Assembly: GCF_026262505.1 (NCBI RefSeq)
Contig: NC_067206.1
Location: 13,450,205-13,514,204 of the forward strand
DNA: 64,000 nt
Direction: 5' to 3'
Source: Trichomonas vaginalis G3
Taxonomy: Eukaryota; Parabasalia; Trichomonadida; Trichomonadidae
In this document: in pieces, positions 47,692 to 57,284 of the stretch
Numbering within the stretch: the stretch's first letter is position 1
Layout: every line of letters begins with the position of its first letter
Position numbers and translations under genes: made by a program
Notes under the pieces: generated by a model
What the model saw: only the letters and a program-made list of their open reading frames with translations
What the model was told of the DNA's origin: nothing
Databases searched by the model: none

Positions 47692-48259
47692 AAAATGAGT
47701 TTTGGTTAGATGTTTTTTTAGGTGTGCCTATGTGCCTATGTGCCTCGGTCATTTTAACTTCTCTGAAAAAGTGTGACAACACGACATTTTGACAACATCG
47801 TAGAAAACACACAAAACTCTTGAATTTTGTATAAAAAAAAGCAACCCGCGGAATTCCGGCGGTTGGTATATTCTTCACAAAATGCTTGTTTTGAGGTCGA
47901 GCCACTTTTGGCTCCACCGTATTTTTCAACCAAAACTCATGAATTTACACCAAAAAATATATTTTAGGTGGAACCAGGTCACCAGGTCACCAGGTAATTT
48001 TAACTTCTCTGAAAAAGCGAGACAACATGACATTTTGACAACATCGTAGAAAACACACAAAACTCTTGAACCTTGTATAAAAAGCAACCGTCGGAATTCC
48101 GGCGGTTGGTATATTCTTCACAAAATGCTTGTTTTGAGGTCGAGCCACAAACGGATGTCCGACGGTTAAGCCACAAACGAATGTCCGACGGTTAAGCCAC
48201 AAACGAATGTCCGACGTACCACCAAAAAATATTTTTTTATTTTTATTGTAAGAACAGAA
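47692..48259. repeat. two copies of a 160-200-bp block from a KilA-N gene piece
   Basis: 47,755-47,912 and 47,998-48,148 share CATTTTAACTTCTCTGAAAA, GACAACATCGTAGAAAACAC and GGTTGGTATATTCTTCACAA. Read on the minus strand, part of each matches the codons FCEEYTTPRNSAGCFLY of the next gene (48,260-48,922), including its GGAATTCC palindrome. They look like broken, inverted copies of a stretch of that gene. The end has three copies of CACAAACGAATGTCCGACG. No real gene seen. Confidence 0.6.
48228..48259 (+). promoter_or_regulatory. T-rich leader of KilA-N gene
   Basis: TATTTTTTTATTTTTATTGT then AAGAACA; the same bases precede 49,199. Confidence 0.6.
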
Positions 48260-48922
48260 ATGTCAGTCGAAGCAAAAACGTTCACGAACAAATCTAATGG
48301 CGAAACATTCACAAAAGGCACTTACAACGGTATTGAAGTCTTACGTAGAGACAAGGATGGTTATATAAATGTAACAAATATGTGTCAGCAGTTTAGGAAA
48401 GACTTTAGAAGGTTGTTGGAAAATAAGTCCTGGGAAGAGTATTTTAAGGCATTTTGTGAAGAATATACCACCCCGCGGAATTCCGCGGGTTGCTTTTTAT
48501 ACAATGTTAATGCAGGAATTCCCGATGAAATCAAACAGGTTAGAGGAATGTATGTAGACCCAAGACTCGTAAACTATATTGCAATGTGGGCTTCTCCAAA
48601 ATATTGCATAGCAGTTGGAAAAATTCTGGACTCCATAGACAAGAAAGTTCATGAGAAGTTAGATGAAGAAGAACTTGAAGATACAGTAGAGAATGCAAAA
48701 CCTTTGTTTGAAGAAGAAGTTAGAAAAATGCATGAAAAACAAATAGAACATGAACGTGAGATATGTTCTGGTTATAGAGACTCTCCATACGAACTAGACC
48801 AATGGGAACAAGAAGATTTAAAGAGAGAATTTAGAGAATATGAACTCGCTAAGATAACATTAGAAGCTGCAGAAGAGAAGTTAAAAGCTTGGGGTTGTTT
48901 TGTACAAAAATATTGTGAGTAA
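48260..48922 (+). CDS. KilA-N protein (220 aa)
   Basis: A virus-type DNA-binding protein. The KilA-N domain covers about residues 20-130: GIEVLRRDKDGYINVTNMCQ at the front and YVDPRLVNYIAMWASPKYCI at the back, the most typical version in this window. The C-terminal 90 residues form a charged coiled coil (EEEVRKMHEKQIEHEREICS). An 18-bp perfect palindrome (CCCGCGGAATTCCGCGGG, 48,472-48,489) lies in frame and encodes PRNSAG. Intact. Probably a regulator of Maverick or host genes. Confidence 0.8.
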   Translation: MSVEAKTFTNKSNGETFTKGTYNGIEVLRRDKDGYINVTNMCQQFRKDFRRLLENKSWEEYFKAFCEEYTTPRNSAGCFLYNVNAGIPDEIKQVRGMYVDPRLVNYIAMWASPKYCIAVGKILDSIDKKVHEKLDEEELEDTVENAKPLFEEEVRKMHEKQIEHEREICSGYRDSPYELDQWEQEDLKREFREYELAKITLEAAEEKLKAWGCFVQKYCE

Positions 48923-48963
48923 ATGAACCATTTTGTTGCTGAATTCAATAAAAATATATTTTA

Positions 48964-49125
48964 GGGTAGAAGGTTAGATATAACCTGTCTTCTACCCTCT
49001 TTTCTACCCTCTTGAATTTTCATGATTTCATCGTAAATGTTTTGTCAAGACTTCTTCGTACATGTTTTGTCAAGACTTCTTCGTACATGTTTTGTCAAGA
49101 CTTCTTCGTACATGTTTTCTAACCT
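48964..49125. repeat. compound palindrome plus CTTCTTCGTA minisatellite
   Basis: GGTTAGA-type palindrome at 48,964-49,010, then about three copies of TTTTGTCAAGACTTCTTCGT. The same pair of repeats stands at both ends of E2. Confidence 0.8.
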
Positions 49126-49198
49126 CATGAGTTTTCCCGAAATAAAAAATAAAGTTGGTTTTTTTAAAAAAATATTTTTTTATTTTTATTGTAAGAAC

Positions 49199-50513
49199 AT
49201 GTTAGCAACAACAGCACCAAACTCGTTAGTCATGAACCCAACTTCAATGTTAGTAGAGATGAAAAGCTTCATTCCTTCTTCATATACTTTTGAGACAGAA
49301 ATCCAGAAGATAAAGCAAGAACTTTTAACAAGTACTTTGGACTGTTGTGCGAAAGATGAACAAAATGAACAGTATCTTTATGAAATGCAGGATATTATTG
49401 ACCATCTACCTAAACTTCCTGAAATCCAACAACAAAAGCTTACTATTCCAGAATTCGATGAAATAGAAGTCAAAGCAACTGACTCAGTAGAAATAAAGAA
49501 GTTCATACGAAAGGTAAACTATGAGTTTCTTGGATTTCATTGCAACCACAAAGTCATGGACAAAGATTGCGATATGGTATATAAGAACATCTCTGACATA
49601 TATAAATCTGGGGAGTTTAAGACCTACGACAACTTTGTTTCGTTAGCTGCAAAATGTGTATGGCAGATAAGAGATAAAGATAGAAGAGGTAAGATATGGA
49701 ATGAACAGATAAAACCAACTGCTTCAGATTTAAAGAAAACCATTGACGCCTTGGTTGTTTTAGCAGGTAAGGTTTCAGAATATAACGCAAAGTTGAACCC
49801 ACAATGTTCTAAATGTAAAGCAGCAATGAGGAAATATAACTACTCCGTCAAAGAGATAGAACGTATGAGAAACGACTATGCAGACTTAAAGACAGAAATG
49901 TCAAACAATGAGTTTGAAACAGTTGGAAAGATAGACAATGACACCAAAGTGGTTAGAATAGGTGATTTAAACGTAAGATACTCAAAGAAATACAACAAAT
50001 ATTCTTTGTCAGACATTTTATCTCCATCTGGAAAGAAAGCAAAGGACTGGGTTAGAATTGCTTCTACTCAGAAAATTTTGACAAGAAATCCTGAGCTTAT
50101 GATATCGGTAAGATTCTATGGAACTACAGCATATCTTATAGACAAAAGTCTTATACCAATAGTTTTGTTATGGATTGACCCAGTTGTTGGATATAACTTC
50201 ATAACATATGGTTTATTCGACTCAGAACGTTGCAGTGCAGTGAAGGCTTACTTTACATCGTTCAGAAACCGAAGGACTTCAACACAAAAAGATATAAGAT
50301 AGGAAGGACATATAATATAACTCTAAGATATGACAGTACAGTCAATAGAGTCAAGGTTGTGTTAGTTAACGATATGAGAGCTGCTGAAACAGAACTACTG
50401 AAAAGTTTGAGAAAATGTATGGTGCTCCCATAAAAGGTAAAGAAACGTTTGAAGTAGATGAGATAGATAAAGCTATAAAATTATTTGACGAAGTTGCTGA
50501 AAAATACATGTAA
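49199..50513 (+). pseudogene. Cys-cluster, KilA-N-like and T5orf172 protein, broken
   Basis: The first 245 residues (LLTSTLDCCAKDEQNEQYLY, HCNHKVMDKDCDMVYKN, NPQCSKCKAAMRKYNYS) are shared with E1 12,761-13,726. Next is a KilA-N-like domain (VVRIGDLNVRYSKKYNKYSL, ISVRFYGTTAYLIDKSLIPI). Last comes a T5orf172/GIY-YIG-type nuclease segment (GLLYIVQKPKDFNTKRYKIG, VLVNDMRAAETELLKSL). KilA-N with T5orf172 is a known pairing in large DNA viruses. The start is ATG 49,199 behind the shared T-rich leader. The gene has at least one break. Confidence 0.7.
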
Positions 50514-50551
50514 AAATAACGTTTACCATGTAAAACGCTTATAAAATAACT

Positions 50552-50815
50552 GGGGTAGAAAAGAGGGTAGAAGACAGGTTATATCTAACCTTCTACCCTA
50601 AAATATATTTTTGCTGAATTCAGCACAAAAATCTGAGTAAAATGGCATAAGATTGCTTACCATGTAAAACCGAGAGAAGAGATTCCGTACGAAAACAGTG
50701 AAGCACAGCGAGTAGGTAAGAAAACGTAGTCGCCAAAACTCTATGAAAATCGTGAAAATTCTCTAGACCGTTTTTTTCCCTACTCGCCAAAACTCTATGA
50801 AAATCATGAATTTCC
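50552..50815. repeat. compound palindrome and KilA-N gene scraps
   Basis: GGTTAGA-type palindrome at 50,552-50,598, then non-coding pieces (ACCGAGAGAAGAGATTCCGT, twice CGCCAAAACTCTATGAAAAT) that match internal codons of the KilA-N genes at 14,850 and 50,890. Duplicated scraps of the same gene part also occur at 47,692-48,259. Confidence 0.65.
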
Positions 50816-50889
50816 TTAAGATACAAGATAGAAAAAATAAAGTTAATTTTATTTTTTTTTATTTTTTTATTTTGTATGTAAAGACAGAT

Positions 50890-51729
50890 ATGTCAACAAC
50901 AGAGAACACAACAACTGCTATCGTTCATGAAGCTATAAATGAAGAATATGAGTACATACAGTTTAACAAACAACTCCGTCTCATTCGTTCGGTCAAAGAT
51001 GACATGTACCAAATGCAAAGTATTTTGACAGCATGTTTTGCTCCAGATACTAAGAAACCACAAGACTGGTTTAGGAACCAAAGCACACAAGAATTTTTGA
51101 GCGAAGCACAGCGAGACATACTTTTTTCTGAAAACAGTGAAGAACAGCGAGTAAGTAAAAAATCTTACTCGCCAAAACTCTATGAAAATCGTGAAAAATT
51201 GCCAAACGGTTTGAGAGGATATTATGTACATAGACTTCTTGTAAATGCTGTTGCAATGTGGGCTTCGCCTCGTTATGCTTGGAATATTTACAGACTTCTT
51301 GACGAAATTCACAGACAAGAACGTGAAGAGCTAGAGAACAAGCTTGAAGCAAAAGACAAAAGCATTCAGAAAAGAATACCACGTTCGGTACCAAAAGGAA
51401 AGGAAAAGAACTATAAGTATATGATTTACACTGAAGAGATGGAAAATGAAGAAGACAGAGATATGGTTATGTTGCATTTAGTCAGAAGAAACAACAAAAG
51501 CTTTTACGACCTTGCTAAGATTTACAAATCTGACAGAAATTGGTTCTATCGCGAAAACTTACCGATTTCAATGACACCAAATGAAGATGTTAAACAGATA
51601 GTTCAAGATACGTTACCTCAAACACACTATGATATGAAAGGTTGTACAATACTTACCTTCAAAGAAGATTTGCCATTGTTAAAGGAAAAAATAACAGAGT
51701 ATTTTGACAACTTCAAACAAGCAGAGTAA
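50890..51729 (+). CDS. KilA-N protein with DUF3627-like tail, E2 copy
   Basis: A 279-residue paralogue of E1 14,850-15,677. The N-terminal 40 residues and the C-terminal 130 residues (RIPRSVPKGKEKNYKYMIY, RNNKSFYDLAKIYKSDRNWF) are nearly identical, and GYYVHRLLVNAVAMWASPRY marks KilA-N. The middle (about residues 45-95) differs because each copy carries its own hairpin insert, here GCGAGTAAG / CTTACTCGC. The start follows TTTTTTTATTTTGTATGTAA. Intact. Probable DNA-binding regulator. Confidence 0.75.
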   Translation: MSTTENTTTAIVHEAINEEYEYIQFNKQLRLIRSVKDDMYQMQSILTACFAPDTKKPQDWFRNQSTQEFLSEAQRDILFSENSEEQRVSKKSYSPKLYENREKLPNGLRGYYVHRLLVNAVAMWASPRYAWNIYRLLDEIHRQEREELENKLEAKDKSIQKRIPRSVPKGKEKNYKYMIYTEEMENEEDRDMVMLHLVRRNNKSFYDLAKIYKSDRNWFYRENLPISMTPNEDVKQIVQDTLPQTHYDMKGCTILTFKEDLPLLKEKITEYFDNFKQAE

Positions 51730-51738
51730 ATGAACCAT

Positions 51739-51840
51739 TTATTTTTCAAGCTTGCCTTTTACATTCTGCCTGAGGAAGTCTTTAACAAGCTCGTTAATTT
51801 CAATTAGATAAATTGCTTCGTCTAAGGGGTCAAGCTCCAT
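51739..51840 (-). CDS. very short frame behind the tandem array (33 aa)
   Basis: Starts MELDPLDEAIYLIEINELVK. Alone it would be weak, but E1 has similar codons at 19,629-19,690, also directly behind the same array, so a small gene or the 5' part of one is plausible. Function unknown. Confidence 0.3.
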   Translation of the reverse strand: MELDPLDEAIYLIEINELVKDFLRQNVKGKLEK

Positions 51841-52443
51841 ACTGAGTCAGTACAATATTGTACTTTTTCAAGACAATGTTGTATAAATTCAGTACAATAT
51901 TGTACTTTTTCAAGACAATGTTGTATAAATTCAGTACAATATTGTACTTTTTCAGAACAATGTTGTATAAATTCAGTACAATGTCTCTCAAATTTGAGTA
52001 CAGCTGTACTTTTTCAGAACAAGTCTTGAACTTTTTCAGAACAATGTTGTACTTTTTCAGAACAATGTTGTACTTTTTCAAGACAATTGTTTGTACTTTT
52101 TCAAGACAATATTGTACTTTTTCAAGACAATGTTGTACTTTTTCAAGACAATATTGTACTTTTTCAAGACAATGTTGTATAAATTCAGTACAATATTGTA
52201 CTTTTTCAGACAATGTTGTATAAATTCAGTACAATATTGTACTTTTTCAGAACAATGTTGTATAAATTCAGTACAATGTCTCTCAAATTTGAGTACAGCT
52301 GTACTTTTTCAGAACAAGTCTTGAACTTTTTCAGAACAATGTTGTACTTTTTCAGAACAATGTTGTACTTTTTCAAGACAATGTTGTACTTTTTCAAGAC
52401 AATATTGTACTTTTTCAAGACAATATTGTACTTTTTCAGAACA
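51841..52443. repeat. tandem array, TTGTACTTTTTCAAGACAAT unit
   Basis: About 25 units of 20-26 bp alternating TTGTACTTTTTCAAGACAAT, TTGTACTTTTTCAGAACAAT and TTGTATAAATTCAGTACAAT. A 200-bp higher-order block (with CTCTCAAATTTGAGTACAGC) occurs twice, near 51,960 and 52,260. Many units hold the palindrome ACAATATTGTAC or ACAATNTTGTA. Long frames on both strands (such as 51,858-52,223) are only the repeat being read. Confidence 0.9.
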
Positions 52444-52465
52444 AAGACGGTTAAGACACAAACGA

Positions 52466-52612
52466 ATGTCCGACGTTCCTCTTCCTGAATGTCTTCCAAA
52501 GCCAGAAGAACCGACAGCCCCAGCACCACAACAGACTAAGACTCAAACTCTTTATTTTTCAAGCTTGACTTTTTACAATTTGAACTTTGTTTCGCGTAGA
52601 TGTGAATTCTGA
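52466..52612 (+). CDS. possible proline-rich short protein (48 aa)
   Basis: Starts MSDVPLPECLPKPEEPTAPA. The first 28 residues look protein-like, the rest runs over the 3' end of the minus-strand ATPase region. The start context ACAAACGAATGTCCGACG also occurs in non-coding repeats at 48,170-48,215, so it may be a repeat-borne fragment. Confidence 0.2.
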   Translation: MSDVPLPECLPKPEEPTAPAPQQTKTQTLYFSSLTFYNLNFVSRRCEF

Positions 52613-53429
52613 AAGAAGTATGAGGGTCTTGTATGACTTTGTACTTCTCCCATAGTTCATGTCTGTCAAACTTACCTGCCATGGACTCTTTCATAAGTTC
52701 CATGAAATCGTCTTCGGACAATCCAGGGAAAAGTATGATATCAGTAAGTATTCTTTTAACATCCTTACTTAAACTCTTTGCTGTCTGTACACATATACGA
52801 CTGAGATGTTAAAGTGTCTGAGCTTCTTAAGAATTCGACACATGTCTTGTTCTCTTTCTTTAACAAAGGATGAGAAGCAAAGTCATCTAAGATAAGAAGA
52901 CATCTATGAGGGTATGTCTTCCAATCGTAAGATTGCAATTTCTTCGAAATGTATTCTATCTCTTTCTGTTTGTTTCTGAAGTGTTTCTTCTCTAATATTC
53001 TCTGCATTTCCTCATTTGGGTCTTTAAACTTAGAATTATATACTCATTTATAGCATTATACTTCAAAACTCTTCTTTGGTACTTCTTTATCCAATCTAAC
53101 AACTCAGTATCCTTTATACATACTAACTTAGACTTCTTTATAATATCTTTGAACGAATTTACGGTTTGGTCAAATTGACCAGAAGTACTACAAATGAACT
53201 AACTCATAGAATGGTTCTTCTCATCTAGTTCTTGTTGTTGTGCAGCCATTTTAAGATAAGTGAAAGTCTTACCCGACCCAGGTGGTGCAATTAGACCTGT
53301 TATACCATTCTGAGCAAATAGGAACTTGTCATGTATGGGTTTTATCTGAGCATTTTCTAACTTCCTCTTGTTCTTGTTTAAAACATTCTCAAATTTCTTG
53401 TCAATGTCAGCAAACTTTTTTTCTAACAT
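52536..53429 (-). pseudogene. A32-type packaging ATPase, broken
   Basis: Walker A GLIAPPGSGKTFTYLKMA lies near residue 50 of the first open part (53,199-53,429), and Walker B HRCLLILDDFASH in the second (52,765-53,007). A C-terminal part follows (DDFMELMKESMAGKFDRHEL). This is the E2 version of the DNA-packaging motor, with at least two breaks. The start is ATG 53,429, divergent from 53,465. Confidence 0.75.
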
Positions 53430-53464
53430 ATTTTTAGAAAAATTAAAAATTTTATCTTTTAGAA

Positions 53465-53908
53465 ATGTCTAGCGATTTCGCTATCTATATTCGAGACAAC
53501 TTTTCGACAGCAAAACATCTGTAGACCATAAAATCTTACATAGTGTAAACAAGAAAGGTGAATTTGTTCTAAAGTTCTGTTCTGGAATATGACAAGAACC
53601 ATAAAACATTAGGCAGAGAAGTCTTTAAGTTTGTCAATGACAGACTTGTTGACAGAGATGACGCCTCTTGGAGAGATGAAGTCCAACAAAAGTTCTTAGA
53701 ATGCAAAGAAGACACATGCGCTGTTCTTGAAGATGAAATAGAAAACAGAATAGAAGAGCTATTAAAGGACAAAGAACTTTTACATAAATATGGTTCTGAG
53801 AAATTTGACATAACTCCACCAGAAAAGAAGAAGAAGAGAGAGAAAAGAAAAGAAGTAGAAGAGAAGAAAGACCAGAGCCAGAGCCAGAGAAAAAAGAATT
53901 TGACATGT
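53465..53908 (+). pseudogene. charged Maverick gene, broken
   Basis: Readable parts are MSSDFAIYIRDNFSTAKHL and then LGREVFKFVNDRLVDRDDAS, CKEDTCAVLEDEIENRIEEL and a Lys/Glu-rich tail to 53,908. Probably a helical protein of about 145 residues, broken here once or twice. It is divergent from the ATPase with 35 bp between. No family recognised. Confidence 0.4.
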
Positions 53909-53928
53909 AAAAATAAAATTTTATTTTT

Positions 53929-54340
53929 AGAACATTTCTGGGTCAATGTCAATGTTCTCTTCCTCTTTAGGAGCAAACACTGGCTTAGACTCTAAAATCT
54001 TTTTACCCAATTTACCTGAACTTCAACTATCTTAGACTCATAATATTCATAGTCGTCTGCTTTCTTTGGTTCATAAGGTATAACAAGTTTGTATGCTTTG
54101 CCTTCTTAAGTTTGAAACCTTCTGTCAAAATTTTCTTTGACTGCTCAACACCTTCTCAATGTCTAAGTCTTCAAATTTCGCACCATTTTTAGTCACAATA
54201 GCAAACTTAACTGGTTCGATGTTCCAAACTTTGTCAAATGTAGACTTTTCAAAATGTAGAAGTAAACATTCAAATATGTGAATGGTCTAGTTCTTCTTTG
54301 ACTTCTGTCATGTACTTTTACTGAAATATATTTTCGTCAT
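53929..54340 (-). pseudogene. Maverick gene remains, unknown family
   Basis: Coding-like on the minus strand: FEKSTFDKVWNIEPVKFAIV, KLVIPYEPKKADDYEYYESK and KPVFAPKEEENIDIDPEMF. Originally perhaps 130-140 residues; several breaks. Its start faces the end of the helicase remains. Function unknown. Confidence 0.4.
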
Positions 54341-54374
54341 CTTTTCTATCGGATAAAAAAATATTTTTTTAAAT

Positions 54375-55602
54375 TTACTCAGAAAAATTTTTTCTTTGTA
54401 TTACGCCGTTCTGTATGTCTAAAAGATTTTTGACATTTGCCAAGAATGTTCGTTTAGATGCTGTCATATAACCATTCTTGACAATTTGTTTATACGAGTC
54501 GTACAAAGACCTTCATCTAAACACTCAAAGTTAGTCTCATCTATAAACAGTTCATATACACTCTTGTTTGCTTCTAACAATGTTTGTCTTTCTTCGGTAT
54601 GTGGAATTTGTCTTGGATTGAACTTAGAAATATCTAATGTCATGAAATATGAGAACAAGTGGTTGTAAAAGTTAGGTGTCAAAGTTTCTGCTAAGTCGTC
54701 AAAATATTCTGTATCTTGCATATAGCTTCTGACGTTCTGACAACTACATATCTTCTGTCAGAACTTTCTAACTTCATCGGAACGGCGTTGTTTGAAACCA
54801 TGATGAAATTTGCAACATTTTCACAAACTCTTTGGTCTTTATATTTTCTTTCAACAACTCCAACTTTGTCTTTATAAGACTCTTCAAAGCATCTGAGTTT
54901 AAAACCTTTGTTGTATCTATACTTTGAAGTTCGTACATACTATAAGTTTCATATTCTCTATTGAGAGTTAAATTTACCGCAGATGTTTTCTAAGTTTGTC
55001 ATATTAGGTTCGAATAGCCCTCTAACAGTTTGCACAAAATATCTGTAAAGAATAAGTTGTTCTTACCAGTTCCTTGTTTCCAATTATAATGAGAGCAGTT
55101 TCATTTTAGCACTTGGATGTTGTAAGATGTTTGCAAACCAACATAAGATATACTCATAAACCTTTTCGTTTCCATTGCATATAATTTCTTTGACATGGTC
55201 TAACCAAGCTTCTATAATATTTTCTTTCCATTCTACTTGTTCATATTTATATCCAGTGAAGATAGAATAGAAGTTTGGAGAAGGTGTATAGAACTTTATA
55301 CCTCGAACTGAAAAATCTTCTAACTTTGACAATAAGATATCCCAAGCATCTAACATCTTCATACCAACTTGTACGACTTTTATTTTCTTAAGTTTCTGTC
55401 TACATTCTTGTTCTGAAACTATGGTTGCTCTTGGTTTGTTAAAGACAACATCCCATTCTTTCATGACATAACATTCTGGGGCAGAGTCGACATAAATGAC
55501 TAAACGTTTCAAATTCTCGACTGCTTTGTTATAGTCTCTAAATGGACACATATTTCTGAACGCTTGGAAGTCATAAAAATCTGAAACGTCTATTCTGTAC
55601 AT
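54375..55602 (-). pseudogene. D5-like superfamily 3 helicase, broken
   Basis: A virus-type replicative helicase. The head (MYRIDVSDFYDFQAFRNMCP) leads to YEYILCWFANILQHPSAKMK, a typical pre-Walker helix of D5-like SF3 helicases. Then come a Walker A-like GKQGTGKNN region (about 55,080), a motif B-like acidic stretch, and the C-motif ANFIMVSNNAVPMKLESSDR with RRYVVV (about 54,770). The 3' part (54,464-54,721) is YFDDLAETLTPNFYNHLF. At least three breaks. SF3 helicases are usual in virophages and Polinton-like viruses and unusual in classic Mavericks with polymerase B. Confidence 0.7.
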
Positions 55603-55630
55603 TTTTATAAAAATAAAAAAAATATTTTTT

Positions 55631-56437
55631 TTATTCTTGACTTTGTTGTTGCATTTGTTCCATTTGTTGCATTTGTTGTTCTTGAGCTATTTGTTGTTGA
55701 AGTTGTTCTTGTAGTACAATACTTTCACCAGTTGCATCTTCCAATTCGAAACTTTCTGCCGTCATTGACAAATACATAGGACATAAAAGTTTTACAGGAA
55801 CAAAGTTTGCGTCAACTAAGGTTAAGTTTATGTTTGCTAAAGTGTTTGAGTTTACTAAAGCTGAAAACTCTGCATTCGAATGAACAATAGGCAAACCAGC
55901 AGAGAAAGTGTTGTTTATACGCATGAGTATCTTTTGGTCATAGTAGTTTCTGTCGACATTCGAATAACACTTTGAACCTAAGTTTGAAACAATATATAAA
56001 ATAGGTGTACTTAAAGTCAATGGAATAGACAAACCTTGTATGACACCTTTTCCTGTTATAGGAAATTGTTGGTAGTAAAAACCAGATATAAGTTTTGTAT
56101 TATAGCTCATATCGTTTATACTAAACTCAGTCGGACATCCAAACATAATGAAACCTGCTCTAGTTGCAGCACATGTTACATCCGTCCTTAAAGTATTAAA
56201 TAAGTCAACAAAACCTGTTGGTGGTATATCTGAGTAAGTATCTTCAAAGAAGTATTTTTTACCATTCACAACAACAAAGTCTTCTGGTGTCAAAAGAGCA
56301 AAACAGGCTTTAGTCGTCATTGTGTTTAAAGTTAGTTTACAATACCGTCCTTGAGGACTTTGTAAGTTTGTTGTTATAGAATTATATGACTCAGGGTTTT
56401 TAGTCGTAATAGTATAAACCACTATGTCTTCTGCCAT
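55631..56437 (-). CDS. minor capsid/penton candidate (268 aa)
   Basis: Strand-rich: YTITTKNPESYNSITTNLQS, LTPEDFVVVNGKKYFFEDTY, AGFIMFGCPTEFSINDMSYN, GVIQGLSIPLTLSTPILYIV and FVPVKLLCPMYLSMTAESFE, then a glutamine-rich tail. Length and predicted all-beta nature fit the single jelly-roll penton proteins found in Polintons beside the major capsid gene, and the major capsid candidate lies 1.2 kb away. E1 has remains at 6,733-7,506. The start at 56,437 follows TTTAAATATATGTAA. Intact. Confidence 0.45.
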   Translation of the reverse strand: MAEDIVVYTITTKNPESYNSITTNLQSPQGRYCKLTLNTMTTKACFALLTPEDFVVVNGKKYFFEDTYSDIPPTGFVDLFNTLRTDVTCAATRAGFIMFGCPTEFSINDMSYNTKLISGFYYQQFPITGKGVIQGLSIPLTLSTPILYIVSNLGSKCYSNVDRNYYDQKILMRINNTFSAGLPIVHSNAEFSALVNSNTLANINLTLVDANFVPVKLLCPMYLSMTAESFELEDATGESIVLQEQLQQQIAQEQQMQQMEQMQQQSQE

Positions 56438-56447
56438 TTACATATAT

Positions 56448-56678
56448 TTAAAAGTTTTTCTGAAAGTGGAGAAGAACTTCATCTAAACTTTCACATGGCG
56501 TTTCTTGAAGTTCTCTGTCTAAGAAGTTCAAATATTTTGTAAAGACATAGAACTTTCCTTTGTCTACACGAACAAACAAAACAGGGTCTTTCATATCGTT
56601 CAAAAGCGTGTAAAGTCCTTTACATGAAATAAAGTCTATATTGTTTTTCTTCAAACATCTTTCAAGAAGTTTTGACAT
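56448..56678 (-). CDS. small Maverick protein (76 aa)
   Basis: Starts MSKLLERCLKKNNIDFISCK and ends SLDEVLLHFQKNF. A basic helix, then strands (PVLFVRVDKGKFYVFTKYLN) and an acidic helix. It matches E1 6,497-6,764, also next to the penton-like and family-B genes, so these three form a stable block. Intact. Function unknown. Confidence 0.5.
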   Translation of the reverse strand: MSKLLERCLKKNNIDFISCKGLYTLLNDMKDPVLFVRVDKGKFYVFTKYLNFLDRELQETPCESLDEVLLHFQKNF

Positions 56679-56684
56679 TTTTAC

Positions 56685-57266
56685 TTAGCAAGTAAATTTT
56701 AATGAAATGTTGTGGTCGTCAAATATTTTTATGACGTCTGGGAAACTATATTTTAAGTTCAACGTTTCACCTCCTTTCATAACGTATATCTTGTCAATGA
56801 CATTATATGAAACACCACAGCAAGCAATGTCGGGTTCTATTTCTTTGATGTTTATATCGTCTGCCTCTGTCAAAAGTTTCAATAGTTCTTTCAAAACTTC
56901 ATGAGGTGCGATGACATATGAGTTCACTTTTACAGGGTTGTGCTCAACCAAGTTTAACATTATACCCAAAGCCTGACAAATCTTCTCCTGAGTTTTAAGT
57001 TTGTCTTTAAGTTGTTGGTAGTCGTTTCGAATATCTGCAACAGAACTTAAGTCTCTGCTAACTTCAGGATATGTTGGTTGTTCTTTTACAGGAACTATTG
57101 TTATACCATCTTCGTCTTCGTATGGTTTCCCCACTTCAACATCTCTTTCTTTGACATTGACAACAACACTTTGACTGTTTGTTTGAGTTGGTGAATTTAA
57201 CTTCACATCTGCCACCGCCATTAAACCTTTTGAAACACTCACGCTTCTATTTTTCGGAAATGACAT
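56685..57266 (-). CDS. Maverick family-B protein (193 aa)
   Basis: I start at MSFPKNRSVSVSKGLMAVAD (57,266), right behind TTTTTATTCTAAGTAAA; the longer open frame upstream is reverse reading of the 57,285 gene. A polar head with PVKEQPTYPEVSRDLSSVAD, a coiled coil (DYQQLKDKLKTQEKICQALG), a helical middle (HEVLKELLKLLTEADDINIK) and a strand-rich end with IACCGVSYNVIDKIYVM. E1 remains are at 5,889-6,500. Intact. Function unknown. Confidence 0.5.
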   Translation of the reverse strand: MSFPKNRSVSVSKGLMAVADVKLNSPTQTNSQSVVVNVKERDVEVGKPYEDEDGITIVPVKEQPTYPEVSRDLSSVADIRNDYQQLKDKLKTQEKICQALGIMLNLVEHNPVKVNSYVIAPHEVLKELLKLLTEADDINIKEIEPDIACCGVSYNVIDKIYVMKGGETLNLKYSFPDVIKIFDDHNISLKFTC

Positions 57267-57284
57267 TTTACTTAGAATAAAAAG

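Noticed and set aside
51830-52529. Long open frames on both strands of the tandem array
   Set aside because: The units read open in several frames because of their base composition; the residues are only the repeat (KYNIVL or YFFKTM) over and over.
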